A DNA stretch of 64,000 bases from Gammaproteobacteria bacterium UBA7310 (GCA_002471665.1 DKQK01000059.1:54471-118470); one strand, 5' to 3'; shown: positions 1-8,905, numbered from the stretch's first letter. The notes: a model not told the origin generated them from the letters alone. A program made the numbers and translations.

Positions 1-79
1 CAAGATTCACGCTGATACATTCCTGTTGTCTGATTCGCTATTTATTGTGTTTATATGCGCAGATGGTTGCTGGCTGAGT

Positions 80-949
80 CTAGTCGAAAATAACAGTTTT
101 GTTGCCATGCATCACCACCCTGTCCTCCAGATGGTAACGCAATCCGCGGGCCAGAACGATTTTTTCCACGTCTTTGCCCAGGCGTACCAGATCATCCTTG
201 TTATGGCGATGGCTGATGCGCTCCACATCCTGCTCGATGATAGGCCCCTGATCCAGCTCCTGGGTCACGTAATGACAGGTGGCGCCAATCAGTTTCACAC
301 CCCGGTCATAAGCCTGGTAATAGGGATTGGCACCGATAAACGACGGCAGAAAACTGTGGTGGATATTAATCACCTGGCCCTGGTAACGCTCACAAATGGC
401 CGCCGGCAGTATTTGCATGTAGCGGGCCAGCACAATGGTTTGAGCCTCAACCTGTTGCAGCAAGTCATCCACCTGCTGAAAGTGTGCGGATTTGTCGGCT
501 GGGTCAACCGGCACGTGATGAAACGGAATACCATGCCACTCCACCATACTGCGCAGATTGTCATGATTGGCAATCACGGCACTGATGTCGCAGTACAGTT
601 CACCACTGTGCCAGCGGTAGAGGATGTCCGCCAGACAATGGGAGGCGTGACTGGCCAGAATAACCACCTTCTTGCGCACACTGGAATCGCTGATGAACCA
701 GCTCATCTGAAAGGCCTGTGCCAGCTCGGCAAAGCGTTGCTGGAACTGCTCCAGACTGACATCCAGGGAATCCGCCCGAATCTCGTTGCGCATGAAAAAC
801 CAGCCCGGGTCCTGGGCGCCGCTGCCGGGCTCCGAGTGATAGCTCGCTTCCGTCAACCAGCCCCCGTGGGCACTGATGAACTCACTGACTTTGGCGACGA
901 TGCCAACCCGGTCCGGACAGCGGATAACAAGGCGGTAGGTCTGTTCCAT
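80..949 (-). CDS. purU: Formyltetrahydrofolate deformylase PurU
   Basis: Hydrolyses 10-formyltetrahydrofolate to formate and tetrahydrofolate in the cytoplasm, supplying formate for purine synthesis and balancing one-carbon pools. The 289-residue protein has the usual family length. An N-terminal ACT-like regulatory domain (about residues 1-85, beginning MEQTYRLVIRCPDRVGIVAKV) is followed by a formyltransferase-fold catalytic domain. The catalytic signature is visible as INIHHSFLPSFIGANPY, with HYVTQELDQGPIIEQD near the C-terminus. It lies downstream of, and on the same strand as, the PP2C-kinase gene, 73 bp away; no terminator is seen between them, so read-through is possible, although its role is not obviously linked to nitrate use. 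No strong ribosome-binding site precedes the ATG. Identification is by motif and length. Confidence 0.95.
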   Translation of the reverse strand: MEQTYRLVIRCPDRVGIVAKVSEFISAHGGWLTEASYHSEPGSGAQDPGWFFMRNEIRADSLDVSLEQFQQRFAELAQAFQMSWFISDSSVRKKVVILASHASHCLADILYRWHSGELYCDISAVIANHDNLRSMVEWHGIPFHHVPVDPADKSAHFQQVDDLLQQVEAQTIVLARYMQILPAAICERYQGQVINIHHSFLPSFIGANPYYQAYDRGVKLIGATCHYVTQELDQGPIIEQDVERISHRHNKDDLVRLGKDVEKIVLARGLRYHLEDRVVMHGNKTVIFD

Positions 950-1022
950 AATTGACGCTGATTCCCATTGACTGCAGATTACAGGTGAAGGTTACATTTG
1001 GGGCGCCAGTATATACGGTTTC

Positions 1023-2756
1023 TCAACCCAACCACAGGGTGAGGGTCACCAAATTGGTCACCAGCAACAGCAGCGCCAGCCAACGCCAGAAGCCGGCCGG
1101 ATCGCGCTCCAGCAACGGCCGCTGCTGCACTGACAGGAAAGCCGGATTGGGGTGTTTCAGATCATGTACAAACTCAGACAGGGAGTCATAGCGCAGATCC
1201 GCATTGGTTTGCATGGCCTTGCGCAACGCCCCGTCCAGCCACACCGGCACCATGGGGTTACGGCGATAGGCCGGTATGTATTTAAGATCCAGAAAGTCCG
1301 AGACAGTGGTGGCCTTCTGGAAACGCTCCCCAAACGGATGCTTGCCGGTCAGCATCTCGTAAATCACCATGGCCAGGGAAAACTGATCGCTTTTCTCCGA
1401 GCGCGGCCGTTGCAGGCGATATTCCGGAGCAGAGTAATCCAGCGTGCCCAGGGCGCGCTCACGCTCAAAGCTGGTGGCAATCTCATCCACCCCCGCCACG
1501 TAGACGGAACCGAAGTCGATGATCACCGGATCCTCGCCTTTCATGACAATGTTATCGGGCTTGATGTCCTGATGCAGGGTTTCGCGGCGGTGGAAGGAGC
1601 GCAGGCCCTGCACCAGCTTTTCCGCCATGGCCACCACCTGCGCCACATCCATCGGCTGCCCCCCGGCAATCTTCTGCGCCAGCGACGGGCCCGGCAAATC
1701 CTCGGTGAGATAATACAGAAACCGCCGCCCGGGGCCGGGCTCCACCACTTTCACCACGTAGGGATTGTCGATGCGGCGCCCCACCCACTCTTCCATGATA
1801 AAGCGTTCGATATAGGCCACGTCATCCACGTAATTCACCGAGGGGGTTTTCATCACCGCACTGATACCGCTGTGCTCGTGGCGAACCCGGTACAGCTGAC
1901 TGCGCTGACTGGCGTGAATCTGTTGCTGCACACACCAGCCATCCAGTTTCAGCCCCACTTCCAGCTCCGGTGGAAAGGGTAACTGGCGCAGGCTCTGCAG
2001 CACGTCTTCGTTGGTTTCCTGGCCCAGTTGCGTCACCTGTACCCACTGGCAGGACAGGTTATCCTGGCTGCCGTTATCCAGCGCCCGCTGCACCAGATCG
2101 GCCATCAGCGTGTCCGGGGTTGCCATGCCTTGTGCCAACGCCGTTTGCAAGGTGCGCTGATCAATAAACTCATGCACACCATCGGTGGTCAGCAGGAAAC
2201 CATCACCGGGTTCCAGGTCCACCACTTTCAGATCCACATCCAGGTTCAGATCGATGCCCAGGGCCCGCGCCAGATAATTCTGCGACGACGAAATTCGCGC
2301 CGTATGATCCCGGGTTAACTGCTCCAGAATGCCCTCCCGAAAACGCCAGACCCGGGAATCCCCCACGTGAAAAATATAAGCGGAACGGGATTTCAGAATG
2401 ACGCAACTGAAGGTGGTGACATAGCCCTTCTCGGCTTCCAGAAACCGTTGCCCCTGGCCGTACAACCAGCGGTTCAGGGCCGTCAGTACCTTGTGGGCAG
2501 ACTGCTTGACGCTCCAGGAATCCGGCGTCGAGTAATAATCATTGATGAAGCCGGTCACCGCGATGTCCGATGCCTCCTTGCCCGCCTCCGCGGCACTCAC
2601 ACCGTCGGCAATGGCCACCACAATGCCCTTGCGGTTGAGCAGGGAGCCCTGCGGGATCTTGATGGCCATGCTGTCTTCGTTCTGCGGTTTGACACCGGCA
2701 CTGGTGAACTGGGCGGCGCTGACTGCCAACTGCTGCTTTGTGGTATCCAATGACAT
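1023..2756 (-). CDS. Bifunctional PP2C phosphatase / Ser-Thr protein kinase with C-terminal membrane anchor
   Basis: A 577-residue fusion of two opposing signalling activities. Residues about 10-245 form a PP2C-type phosphatase (ADGVSAAEAG near 50-59, HVGDSRVWR near 130-138, TTDGVHEF near 190-197, DNLSC near 232-236). Residues about 268-540 form a Hanks-type kinase with a likely ATP lysine (K303), the catalytic loop HQDIKPDN at 395-402 and DFG at 414-416. The loop has HQD where HRD is usual, so activity is likely but not certain. A single hydrophobic segment at 557-575 would tie it to the inner membrane. It follows the nitrate transporter on the same strand with a 114-bp gap containing a strong palindrome. 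From memory, P. aeruginosa has a similar kinase gene between its nitrate transporter and nirB. A role in tuning nitrate uptake or assimilation is inferred. Confidence 0.9.
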   Translation of the reverse strand: MSLDTTKQQLAVSAAQFTSAGVKPQNEDSMAIKIPQGSLLNRKGIVVAIADGVSAAEAGKEASDIAVTGFINDYYSTPDSWSVKQSAHKVLTALNRWLYGQGQRFLEAEKGYVTTFSCVILKSRSAYIFHVGDSRVWRFREGILEQLTRDHTARISSSQNYLARALGIDLNLDVDLKVVDLEPGDGFLLTTDGVHEFIDQRTLQTALAQGMATPDTLMADLVQRALDNGSQDNLSCQWVQVTQLGQETNEDVLQSLRQLPFPPELEVGLKLDGWCVQQQIHASQRSQLYRVRHEHSGISAVMKTPSVNYVDDVAYIERFIMEEWVGRRIDNPYVVKVVEPGPGRRFLYYLTEDLPGPSLAQKIAGGQPMDVAQVVAMAEKLVQGLRSFHRRETLHQDIKPDNIVMKGEDPVIIDFGSVYVAGVDEIATSFERERALGTLDYSAPEYRLQRPRSEKSDQFSLAMVIYEMLTGKHPFGERFQKATTVSDFLDLKYIPAYRRNPMVPVWLDGALRKAMQTNADLRYDSLSEFVHDLKHPNPAFLSVQQRPLLERDPAGFWRWLALLLLVTNLVTLTLWLG

Positions 2757-2800
2757 ACTGGGATCACATTATAAATTCATATTAACGGGTAACTGAAAGC

Positions 2801-2827
2801 ACACGGGCCGCCATTGGCGACCCGTGT
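2801..2827. other. 27-nt near-perfect palindrome between narK and the kinase gene
   Basis: The arms ACACGGG and CCCGTGT, plus inner arms CGCCA and TGGCG, pair around a central base, with one C-A mismatch. It lies in the narK-kinase gap, about 45 bp before the kinase start. It lacks a clear T-run on the minus strand. It could be a partial terminator, an mRNA-stabilising hairpin that lowers kinase expression relative to the transporter, or an operator. Confidence 0.5.
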
Positions 2828-2870
2828 TGCGTTCACATTGCGCATTCACTTTGCGCTGCCGGCCACCGGC

Positions 2871-4340
2871 TCAGCTTACTTCAATGAGCTGAACCGTGCC
2901 ATCCGGCAGTACTTCCGTCATGTGACCTTCGGGCTCCTCGATAAACTGCACCAGCAGGAACACCAAACCGGCGCAACCGGCGATCACCATAAAGAAAGTG
3001 GAGGCATCCACAAACGACAGCACAGTCAGGAAAGTCACCGCACCCACATTACCATAGGCACCCGCCATACCGGCAATTTGTCCGGTCATGCGGCGCTGTA
3101 CCAGGGGCACCATGGCAAACACTGCGCCTTCACCGGCCTGCACGAAGAAAGAGCAACACATGGTGGCAACCACGGCAACCCAGATCCACCAGCTGCCATC
3201 GATCTGACTCAGCACCAGGTAACCTACCGCCAGCCCGGCCACCAGAATGCTCATGGTTTTCTTACGGCCAAACTTGTCGCTGATCCAGCCACCACCAGGG
3301 CGCGCCGCCAGGTTCATAAAGGCAAAACCGGATGCCAGTAAGCCCGCCTTAACCGCATCCAGGCCAAAGGTATCCATAAAGAACAGGGGCAACATGGACA
3401 CCACCGCCAGCTCTGAACCGAAGGTTACAAAATACGCCCAGTCCAGTACCGCCACCTGCTTGAATTTATAGCCTTCCGGTTGCGGTTGGGGGTCAGTAAA
3501 CAAGTGGCTGTTCACTTTGTAGATCTGGGTGACCTGGAAGACAAACAACGCAACCAGGCCCACCCACAACGCAACCGCCGCGCCACCGCTCAACAGTTTC
3601 AGATTGTCCGGGCCCAGTTTCCAGGTCAGCACGGCCAGGGCTATGTACATGGGCACATTCATGGCCAGATAGAAGAAGAAATCTTTCTTGGTGGTTACCT
3701 CCAGGCCGCCGGATTTTTTCGGCTTGAAATAGGTGGAACCTTTCGGTGTGTTACGTGCTTTAAAATAAAAGAACACGCCGTACACCAGCGCCAGTGCACC
3801 GGTGCAGGCCACCGCATAACGCCAGCCTTCCGGCCCACCGAACAGCAGGGCGATGGTGGGCAGTGTCATGGCGGCGGCAGCCGAACCAAAGTTACCCCAA
3901 CCGCCGTACACGCCTTCCGCCAATCCCACCTGCTTGGCGGGGAACCATTCACCCACCAAACGGATACCAATCACAAAACCGGCACCCACAAAGCCCAGCA
4001 TAAACCGGCTCAGAGCCAGCATTTCATAACTGGTGGAAGAGGCAAACAAAAAGCAGATAAAGGATGAAGCGACCAGCAGCCCGCTGAAAACATGGCGTGG
4101 GCCAAACTTATCCACCAGGATTCCAATGACAATGCGCGCCGGGATGGTGAGGGCAACGTTCAGAATCATCAGTGCCTTAACCTGTTGCTGGGACAGATCA
4201 AAGGTTTCCTTGATGGCTGCCAACAGTGGCGCATGGCTGAACCAGACAACGAAAGTGATGAAGAACGCCACCCACGTCAGGTGCAGGGTACGAATACTGG
4301 GATTGCTAAAATCCAGCAGATTCAATTTACCGCTATTCAT
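2871..4340 (-). CDS. narK: NarK/NasA-type nitrate/nitrite transporter (MFS)
   Basis: A 489-residue major facilitator superfamily protein with about twelve hydrophobic segments, expected in the inner membrane for nitrate uptake or nitrate/nitrite exchange. Family features include an early WVAFFITFVVWFSHAPL segment, GFVGAGFVIGIRLVGEWFP, and YGGWGNFGSAAAA, which matches the glycine-rich nitrate signature. The start at 4340 is preferred because a clear ribosome-binding site (AAGGAG) sits just upstream. A longer reading frame from 4418 would begin upstream of the sigma-54 promoter at 4374-4389 and so cannot be transcribed from it. The gene is divergent from the oxidoreductase and nitrate reductase genes and is followed by the PP2C-kinase gene. 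Position in the assimilatory cluster makes nitrate import the likely job. Confidence 0.93.
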   Translation of the reverse strand: MNSGKLNLLDFSNPSIRTLHLTWVAFFITFVVWFSHAPLLAAIKETFDLSQQQVKALMILNVALTIPARIVIGILVDKFGPRHVFSGLLVASSFICFLFASSTSYEMLALSRFMLGFVGAGFVIGIRLVGEWFPAKQVGLAEGVYGGWGNFGSAAAAMTLPTIALLFGGPEGWRYAVACTGALALVYGVFFYFKARNTPKGSTYFKPKKSGGLEVTTKKDFFFYLAMNVPMYIALAVLTWKLGPDNLKLLSGGAAVALWVGLVALFVFQVTQIYKVNSHLFTDPQPQPEGYKFKQVAVLDWAYFVTFGSELAVVSMLPLFFMDTFGLDAVKAGLLASGFAFMNLAARPGGGWISDKFGRKKTMSILVAGLAVGYLVLSQIDGSWWIWVAVVATMCCSFFVQAGEGAVFAMVPLVQRRMTGQIAGMAGAYGNVGAVTFLTVLSFVDASTFFMVIAGCAGLVFLLVQFIEEPEGHMTEVLPDGTVQLIEVS

Positions 4341-4373
4341 TGGAATCTCCTTAAAAAATGACGATCCCAACAA

Positions 4374-4389
4374 AGCAATGGGCATGCCA
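4374..4389 (-). promoter_or_regulatory. Sigma-54 (-24/-12) promoter for narK
   Basis: On the minus strand the sequence is TGGCATGCCCATTGCT, a full match to TGGCAYRNNNNTTGCW with the required GG-N10-GC spacing. The expected transcript start is near 4362, leaving a leader of about 20 nt that contains the AAGGAG ribosome-binding site of narK. RpoN promoters need an activator such as NtrC, which fits nitrogen-limited expression of nitrate uptake. No transcript data are available to me. Confidence 0.82.
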
Positions 4390-4495
4390 TCCCCAGAAAA
4401 GCGCACAAAAAAAGCCATGCCGCTACTATTTTGGGTCTCTTTTTCAGGAAAACCATCAAAAATGCATCATATAAGAACGCATTTATCTTTTTGAT

Positions 4496-4586
4496 GCACG
4501 CAGACAGCACACTAAACCAATTCGCTAACAGGTAATAACGCACCACACAAAAACACTTTCCGAAGCACCCCATCCCATAACGGTGC
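4496..4586. promoter_or_regulatory. Cluster of GCAC/GTGC half-sites, possible NtrC region
   Basis: Between two divergent sigma-54 promoters lie GCAC at 4496, 4507, 4540 and 4565 and GTGC at 4583. NtrC dyads have GCAC-N7-GTGC; none of these makes a perfect dyad, so this is a suggestive cluster only. Its location, roughly 50-200 bp from each promoter, suits a shared enhancer. Confidence 0.35.
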
Positions 4587-4629
4587 ATTTTTATCAATAA
4601 CCCCCTGTTTGCTCATGCCCGCCAAACGC

Positions 4630-4645
4630 TGGCATAGGGCTTGCT
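4630..4645 (+). promoter_or_regulatory. Sigma-54 (-24/-12) promoter for the nitrate reductase operon
   Basis: TGGCATAGGGCTTGCT matches the RpoN consensus TGGCAYRNNNNTTGCW at every defined base with GG-N10-GC spacing. The expected transcript start is near 4656, about 33 nt before the GTG of the oxidoreductase gene. That leader is too short for an antiterminator hairpin pair, so control here is probably by activator binding rather than leader RNA. Confidence 0.85.
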
Positions 4646-4688
4646 AACTTCATAAGCAAGAACCCCATTTCTGTAAAGGCGGTGCCCT

Positions 4689-5975
4689 GTGAGTACGACC
4701 CCTACAGCATTCAACACCCAAGGCAGCAAACCCAAACTGGTATTCGTAGGTAACGGTATGGCGGGAACACGAACCCTGGAGGAGCTGCTGGCCATTCATT
4801 CCGAAAAGTACGAGATCAGCGTGATCGGCGAGGAAAATTTTGGCAACTACAATCGCATCATGCTGTCACCGGTGCTGGCGGGCGAAAAAACCATAGACAA
4901 CATCATGCTCAATGATGAAGCCTGGTATCGGCAAAACAACATTACCTTTTATAAGGGCGAGCGCGCCATCCGCATCGACCGCAACAAGCGCCGGGTAATG
5001 ACCACCGGCAACCGAGAGATTCCCTACGACCGCCTGGTACTGGCCACCGGCTCGGTCCCGGTTCGCATTCCGGTTCCCGGCCATGATCTGAAAAACGTAC
5101 TGACTTTCCGCCACATCAACGACGTCAATACCATGCTGGAACTGAGCGGCCGCAAACAGCACGCTGCTGTCATCGGGGGCGGGCTGCTGGGCCTGGAGGC
5201 GGCCAACGGCTTGCGCAAGCAAGGCATGAAGGTGACTGTGGTCCATGCGTTCGACTCTCTACTCAACCGGCAACTGGACAAGACCGCCGCCCGGCTCCTG
5301 CAACAATCCCTGGAGGAGAAAGGCATTGAGTTTGTGATGGGGGCCATGACTGCCGCCATCGAAGGCAACGAGCAAGGTGAAGTGGAGCGGTTGCAGTTCA
5401 AGGACGGCACCCATCTCGATGTGGATATGGTGGTCATGGCAACCGGTGTCAAACCCAATATCGAACTGGCCAAAAACAGCGGCCTACAGTGCGACCGCGG
5501 CATTCTGGTAAACGACGTCCTGCAAACCTTTGACCCGGCCATTTACGCCGTTGGTGAGTGCATTCAGCACCGGGGGCAATTGTTTGGCCTGGTGGCCCCT
5601 ACCTACGAACAGGCCCGGGTTTGCGCCAACCACCTGGCGGAAATGGGCATTGCCCGCTATATACAAACGGCACAGGCCACCCAGCTCAAGATCACCGGGA
5701 TACACGCTTTTTCCGCCGGGGTCTTCGACAATGCCGAAGGCGGTGAAGAGATCACCTTCTTCGACCAGGCCATGGGGCACTACAAAAAGCTGGTCATCAA
5801 AGACAATACCCTGGTGGGCGCGGTGCTCTACGGAGACACGCAGGACGGCGGCTGGTTCTTTGAATTGATTCAACAACAAACCGACATCAGCGCCATTCGG
5901 GATCAACTGATTTTTGGCAAAGATTTCTGTACCGGCGCGCAACAGGATCCGGAGCATCTGCCGGAAGCCGCCTGA
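4689..5975 (+). CDS. FAD/NAD(P)-dependent oxidoreductase, electron-transfer partner of assimilatory nitrate reductase
   Basis: A 428-residue flavoprotein resembling the N-terminal half of NirB. It has an FAD-binding GNGMAG at 21-26, the ATGSVP stretch near 119-124, an NAD(P)-binding GGGLLG at 163-168, and a second FAD contact in YAVGECIQH. It ends without the 2Fe-2S (BFD-like) and sirohaem domains of NirB. The next gene, 9 bp downstream, is NasA, which carries a BFD-like domain at its own C-terminus, so electrons likely pass NADH to FAD here and then to NasA. This is the arrangement known for the Klebsiella nitrate reductase electron-transfer subunit. The start is GTG, placed 33 nt after the predicted sigma-54 transcript start. 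Gene names (nasB or nasC) differ between species, so none is assigned. Confidence 0.88.
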   Translation: MSTTPTAFNTQGSKPKLVFVGNGMAGTRTLEELLAIHSEKYEISVIGEENFGNYNRIMLSPVLAGEKTIDNIMLNDEAWYRQNNITFYKGERAIRIDRNKRRVMTTGNREIPYDRLVLATGSVPVRIPVPGHDLKNVLTFRHINDVNTMLELSGRKQHAAVIGGGLLGLEAANGLRKQGMKVTVVHAFDSLLNRQLDKTAARLLQQSLEEKGIEFVMGAMTAAIEGNEQGEVERLQFKDGTHLDVDMVVMATGVKPNIELAKNSGLQCDRGILVNDVLQTFDPAIYAVGECIQHRGQLFGLVAPTYEQARVCANHLAEMGIARYIQTAQATQLKITGIHAFSAGVFDNAEGGEEITFFDQAMGHYKKLVIKDNTLVGAVLYGDTQDGGWFFELIQQQTDISAIRDQLIFGKDFCTGAQQDPEHLPEAA

Positions 5976-5984
5976 CCGACCAAC

Positions 5985-8642
5985 ATGGCTATTGAACCAA
6001 TGCTAAATAGAAGTACCTGCGCTTACTGCGGAGTGGGTTGCGGCATAGAGATACACACTGACCCGGACGGCAGTACCCGCGTTCAGGGTGATGCCGACCA
6101 CCCTGCCAATTTCGGTAAATTGTGCGCCAAAGGGTCTACCCTGGCGCACACCCTGACCCACGAGGGCCGCCTGCTTCACCCCATGATTCACGGCCTGCGT
6201 GCCAGCTGGGATCAGGCCACAACATACGTCGCCGGCGAGCTGCACCGTATCACCCGCGAGCACGGTGCCGATGCCGTGGCTTTTTACGTGTCCGGCCAGT
6301 TGCTGACCGAAGACTACTACGTTGCCAACAAGCTGATGAAAGGCTTTATCGGCAGCGCCAACATCGACACCAACTCCCGCTTATGCATGTCGTCCGCGGT
6401 GGCCGCCTACAAACGGGCGTTCGGTGAAGACTGCGTGCCCGCCAGTTACGCGGACCTGGAACTGGCCGACCTGATCGTGCTCACCGGTTCCAACACCGCC
6501 TGGTGCCATCCGATCCTGTTTCAACGCATCAAAGCCGCCAAACAGAAGCGTCCGCAGATGAAGGTGGTGGTCATTGACCCCCGGCGCACCGCCACCTGTG
6601 AAATCGCCGATCTGCATTTACCGCTGATTCCTGGCAGCGACGTTGCTCTGTTCAACGGCCTGCTGAGCTATCTGGACGAACAGGGCAAAACCGATCGCGA
6701 CTACATAGAACGACACTGCGAAGGCTTTGCAGCCGCCCTGGACAGCGCCCGCGCCGATGCCGCCACCCTGCAGCAAGTGGCCCGGCGCTGCGATCTCAAA
6801 GAGCAGGACGTCGCCACCTTCTATGCATGGTTTGCTGCCACCGAACGCACCCTGACCTGCTTTTCCCAAGGCATCAACCAATCCTCCCAGGGCACCGACA
6901 AAGGTAACGCCATCATCAATTGTCACCTGGCCACGGGGCGGGTCGGCAAGCCCGGCGCATCACCTTTTTCCCTCACCGGCCAGCCCAATGCCATGGGTGG
7001 CCGTGAAGTGGGCGGCCTTGCCAACCAACTGGCGGCGCACATGGATTTCACCACCGCCGAGCGGGACAAAGTAAGTGCTTTCTGGCAGACCGACACGTTG
7101 GCGCAACAACCGGGCCTGAAAGCGGTGGATCTGTTTGATGCCGTCGCAGCCGGGCGCGTGAAAGCAATCTGGGTAATGGGTACCAACCCCGCGGTGAGCC
7201 TGCCCAACGCCGGCAAGGTAGTGCAAGCACTTAACAAGGCGGAGCTGGTCATCGTATCCGACTGCATCGCGCACACCGACACCAGCCAGTACGCCCACGT
7301 GCTGCTGCCGGCGGCAGGCTGGGGGGAAAAGGACGGCACCGTCACCAATTCCGAGCGCTGCATCTCACGCCAGCGGGGCAGCCTGCAACCGGCCGGCGAA
7401 GCGCGTCAGGACTGGCGCATTCTGACCGACGTTGCCCACGCCATGGGATTCGGCACCCACTTTCCCTACCGCACGGCCGCCGACATTTTTCGCGAGCACG
7501 CCCGTCTGACCAGCCTCAACCGCCACACCCCGCGCAAGCTGGACCTGGGCGACCTGGCAGACCTCACCGAGGCACAGTACAACAACCTGCAGCCACAGCA
7601 ATGGCCAGCCACCGGGGAGCAGGATCCCCAGCGCCTGTACGCCGACGGCAACTTCAGCACACCCAACGGCAAAGCCCAGTTCGTGGCCACGCAATGTCGC
7701 GGAGTCCGCCACCCGGTCAGCGCCCGTTGGCCGCTGTCGCTGAACACCGGACGCATCCGGGATCAGTGGCACACCATGACCCGAACGGCACTGGCCCCGC
7801 CACTCAACGCGCACAAACCAGAGCCTTTTGTGGAAATTCATCCGGACACCGCCGCCACCTACCAGGTGCTGGACAACCAGTTGGCGCGCATCGAATCCCA
7901 ATGGGGCAGCGCCATCATGAAGGTCAACGTGACCGACAGCGTGCGCCGCGGTGAACTGTTCGTCCCCATGCACTGGAACGATCAATGGGCCCGCGGCGCC
8001 CGCATCGGTGAATTGGTGAACCCGGTGGTGGACCCCATCTCCGGCCAACCGGAATCCAAGCACACCCCCTGCAGCATTGCACCCTGGCTGCCGCAGTGGC
8101 GCGCGCTGATGCTGTCCCGCAAGAACCTGCCTTTACCCCAGTGCGATTACGCCGCCAAAGTACGCGGCCAGCACTTTTATCGCTATGAGTTATGCGGCCA
8201 GGGCACACTGGAGAGCCTGGCGGAAACCGCCAGGCAATTCGCTGCGATGGCGTCTGAGCCTGCCATTGAATACCTGGATACCCCCCGCCACAGTTTTCGC
8301 TGTGCCTGGATTAACGATAGCGGCCTGCACACCTGCATTTACATCGGCCCGGGGAACACCAGCACCATCGCCAGCGCCGATCGCAACTGGCTCGCCAGCC
8401 TGTTTGAAAAGCAAAGCCTCAACACCATGGAGCGCAAGGCCCTGCTCTCGGGAAGAAGCCCGGCCGGTGTAGAGGACTGCGGCCGCACCATCTGCGCCTG
8501 TTTCGGGGTGGGCGAGAACACCATCCGCAAAGCCATCCAGAAATATGGCCTGACCGATGCCGCGGCGGTGGGAAAGCACCTGAAAGCCGGCACCAACTGC
8601 GGGTCCTGCGTGTCGGAAATCAAAGCCCTCCTGCAGGGCTGA
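5985..8642 (+). CDS. nasA: Assimilatory nitrate reductase, molybdopterin catalytic subunit
   Basis: Reduces nitrate to nitrite in the cytoplasm using a bis-MGD molybdenum centre. The 885-residue protein opens with the 4Fe-4S motif CAYCGVGCG (C12, C15, C19, with a fourth cysteine in KLCAKGS), then the molybdopterin oxidoreductase body (NIDTNSRLCMSSA, FSQGINQSSQGTDKGNAI, PNAMGGREVGGLANQ) and the molydopterin-binding domain (PLSLNTGRIRDQWHTMTRT). It ends with a BFD-like 2Fe-2S domain, CACFGVGENTIRKAI through GTNCGSC. The extra C-terminal domain is typical of the NADH-linked bacterial NasA class. It is 9 bp after the FAD oxidoreductase and surely cotranscribed with it. An alternative start five codons later (MLNRSTC) is possible. 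Confidence 0.95.
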   Translation: MAIEPMLNRSTCAYCGVGCGIEIHTDPDGSTRVQGDADHPANFGKLCAKGSTLAHTLTHEGRLLHPMIHGLRASWDQATTYVAGELHRITREHGADAVAFYVSGQLLTEDYYVANKLMKGFIGSANIDTNSRLCMSSAVAAYKRAFGEDCVPASYADLELADLIVLTGSNTAWCHPILFQRIKAAKQKRPQMKVVVIDPRRTATCEIADLHLPLIPGSDVALFNGLLSYLDEQGKTDRDYIERHCEGFAAALDSARADAATLQQVARRCDLKEQDVATFYAWFAATERTLTCFSQGINQSSQGTDKGNAIINCHLATGRVGKPGASPFSLTGQPNAMGGREVGGLANQLAAHMDFTTAERDKVSAFWQTDTLAQQPGLKAVDLFDAVAAGRVKAIWVMGTNPAVSLPNAGKVVQALNKAELVIVSDCIAHTDTSQYAHVLLPAAGWGEKDGTVTNSERCISRQRGSLQPAGEARQDWRILTDVAHAMGFGTHFPYRTAADIFREHARLTSLNRHTPRKLDLGDLADLTEAQYNNLQPQQWPATGEQDPQRLYADGNFSTPNGKAQFVATQCRGVRHPVSARWPLSLNTGRIRDQWHTMTRTALAPPLNAHKPEPFVEIHPDTAATYQVLDNQLARIESQWGSAIMKVNVTDSVRRGELFVPMHWNDQWARGARIGELVNPVVDPISGQPESKHTPCSIAPWLPQWRALMLSRKNLPLPQCDYAAKVRGQHFYRYELCGQGTLESLAETARQFAAMASEPAIEYLDTPRHSFRCAWINDSGLHTCIYIGPGNTSTIASADRNWLASLFEKQSLNTMERKALLSGRSPAGVEDCGRTICACFGVGENTIRKAIQKYGLTDAAAVGKHLKAGTNCGSCVSEIKALLQG

Positions 8643-8660
8643 ACACAGTTTAAGCAGGTA

Positions 8661-8688
8661 GAGCCCCCTGCCAGGAGCCCCCTGCCAG
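8661..8688 (+). repeat. Two exact tandem copies of a 14-nt unit after nasA
   Basis: GAGCCCCCTGCCAG occurs twice in direct succession 18 bp after the nasA stop codon. The second copy plus following bases can form AGCCC/GGGCT with a 7-nt loop. There is no T-run, so this is not a good intrinsic terminator. Confidence 0.6.
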
Positions 8689-8888
8689 GGCTGCCTTCCA
8701 CTGCCACCTGCACCACCATAATGACCCCGTTACCCGATGCAGGCACAAGCCTGCATCACCCTTTTCCCACTCCCCAAAGCGCATTTTATTCACGAAATTG
8801 ACTGTTAATTTTTGCACCACCAATAAACACAAACTCCGCCTAAGCGCATCATTTAAGAGCCTTTTTTTAAAAACCTCACCCCTCACTT

Positions 8889-8905
8889 AGCACTTATTTG
8901 GTGCT
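8889..8905. promoter_or_regulatory. NtrC-like dyad upstream of nirB
   Basis: AGCACTTATTTGGTGCT contains GCAC-N7-GTGC, the core of the NtrC consensus TGCACY-N5-GGTGCA, differing only at the outermost bases. It lies about 120-140 bp upstream of the expected nirB transcript start, the normal distance for an NtrC enhancer. Further half-sites (GGTGCA near 8912, TGCACC near 8814) lie nearby. The surrounding 300 bp (8689-9009) is AT-rich and has no gene. Confidence 0.6.

Noticed and set aside
26..955. 309-codon open frame on the plus strand across purU
   Set aside because: Antisense shadow of purU, with no family motif; purU itself is unmistakable.
4341..4418. N-terminal extension of the nitrate transporter
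   Set aside because: It would start upstream of the sigma-54 promoter at 4374-4389, and the inner ATG has a strong ribosome-binding site and the normal length.
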